A stretch of 44,355 nucleotides of DNA, from contig NZ_CAJXQY010000023.1 in assembly GCF_913058315.1 (NCBI RefSeq), forward strand, positions 1 to 44,355, read 5' to 3'. The notes below the pieces were generated by a model, which ran no database searches, was not told the DNA's origin, and saw nothing but the letters and a program-made list of their open reading frames with translations. Source of the DNA: an uncultured Alteromonas sp. GTDB taxonomy: Bacteria; Pseudomonadota; Gammaproteobacteria; Enterobacterales; Alteromonadaceae. Of this stretch, positions 43,664 to 44,355 are shown in pieces (position 1 is the first letter of the stretch; every line of letters begins with the position of its first letter). Made by a program: the position numbers and the translations under genes.

Positions 43664-44355
43664 ATGACAAAAACAAGGGTTAGTCGCAGCGCGTTAGTCA
43701 TCGCCATGGCAGTTGCGCTGGTTAATTGCACTTCAGGACCGAGCGAACAAGAGTTGGCCGCTGAGCGACAAGCCAGTAAAGCCGCCGAAAAAGCAGAATA
43801 CATGAAAGTACAGCGCGAGCGTAAAGTGGCAGCCGAAATGGTTATGCCACTCATGGTATCTGGCAGTCGGGCAGCACCAATGCCAGCGCCTGCGCAGCCA
43901 AAGTACCAGGACGACTTCGAGCAGTTTGATGCTAATCCGGTCAAGCGGGTTAGTGATGAACCGGTTTCCACGTTTTCTGCCGATGTCGACACCACCTCCT
44001 ACAGTTTTGTGCGTAAACAACTCAGCCGCGGCTATCTGCCCGCAAAAGACGCTGTACGGCTGGAAGAAATGGTGAATTATTTTGATTATAACTATCCGTT
44101 TCCAACGAGCGTGAACCGGCCTTTTTTGCCTACCGTAGTGGTACATGATTCACCCTGGGCCGAGCATCGTAAGCTGGTGCATATCGGTATTCAGGGATAC
44201 GAACTGGAGCAAATAGAACAGCCGGATAGCAACCTGGTGTTTCTGCTGGATGTGTCGGGTTCGATGAACGCGCCGGATAAACTCCCGCTGGTGAAGCAAT
44301 CCATTAAGCTGTTGCTTAAAACACTCAAACCAACCGATACCATCGCTATTGTAGT
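43664..44355 (+). CDS. YfbK-type von Willebrand factor A protein (partial)
   Basis: Runs off the window end; 230 codons are visible. It has a signal-like N terminus with Cys22 preceded by LVN, a poor lipobox, so a lipoprotein is possible. A low-complexity Lys/Glu/Ala region and then the N-terminal vWF-associated domain follow (VSTFSADVDTTSYSFVRKQL, then AVRLEEMVNYFDYNYPFP). The vWA domain starts with the metal-binding MIDAS motif DVSGS (196-200). Related proteins are often annotated YfbK; their function is not established. The C-terminal part is outside the window. It follows a terminator, so it is a separate unit. Confidence 0.85.
   Translation, partial: MTKTRVSRSALVIAMAVALVNCTSGPSEQELAAERQASKAAEKAEYMKVQRERKVAAEMVMPLMVSGSRAAPMPAPAQPKYQDDFEQFDANPVKRVSDEPVSTFSADVDTTSYSFVRKQLSRGYLPAKDAVRLEEMVNYFDYNYPFPTSVNRPFLPTVVVHDSPWAEHRKLVHIGIQGYELEQIEQPDSNLVFLLDVSGSMNAPDKLPLVKQSIKLLLKTLKPTDTIAIV

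Noticed and set aside
1..44355. CRISPR arrays, insertion sequences, tRNA or rRNA genes, prophage
   Set aside because: I looked for direct-repeat arrays, transposase or integrase genes and structural RNA signatures and saw none; the window is a continuous run of ordinary + strand operons.

Overview
The window comes from a polarly flagellated marine-type gammaproteobacterium, most likely in the Alteromonadales (Alteromonadaceae-like). The evidence is the FlrA/FlrB/FlrC sigma54 hierarchy, the FlhF/FlhG polar-number pair, the parC-parP chemotaxis localisation genes beside cheA/cheB/cheW, MetJ-type methionine control, and a secreted xylanase with an exosortase-type partner. The genus assignment is an inference from gene order and protein character. 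Every credible gene lies on the + strand.

Layout. Positions 235-31626 hold one continuous polar flagellum and chemotaxis locus. In order it contains a short flagellin, flrA, flrBC, fliEFGHIJ, fliK-fliLMNOPQR-flhB, flhA-flhF-flhG-fliA, cheY-cheZ-cheA-cheB, parC-parP, cheW and a DUF2802 membrane protein. Readable sigma54 (-24/-12) promoters precede flrB, fliE, fliK and, less perfectly, flhA. A 14-bp palindrome matching the FleQ/FlrA box at all but one position lies upstream of flrBC. Together these outline the cascade FlrA -> flrBC -> FlrC -> basal body, then FliA.

Positions 31627-35880 are an accessory insert. A 343-bp AT-rich leader is followed by a two-gene unit with an ATGA overlap: a small exported protein with a PEP-CTERM-like tail, then a 1055-residue multidomain GH10 endoxylanase. 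A strong terminator closes the unit.

Positions 35966-41280 are a methionine unit. Four tandem MetJ boxes run into a sigma70 promoter, followed by metA, methionine synthase split into two adjacent ORFs, and a DUF938 methyltransferase. The two metH ORFs share one reading frame and are separated by a single TGA that doubles as part of the second gene's ribosome binding site.

Positions 41492-43529 encode a two-piece energy-taxis receptor: a soluble Aer-type PAS protein and a membrane MCP without PAS but with a C-terminal zinc-binding CZB domain. The window ends inside a YfbK-type von Willebrand factor A protein.

The points most worth a second look are the split metH, the residue at the acyl-specificity position of MetA (Ala111), the three-fold repeat in the CheA linker, the bipartite PAS/MCP-CZB receptor, and the translationally coupled PEP-CTERM/xylanase pair.
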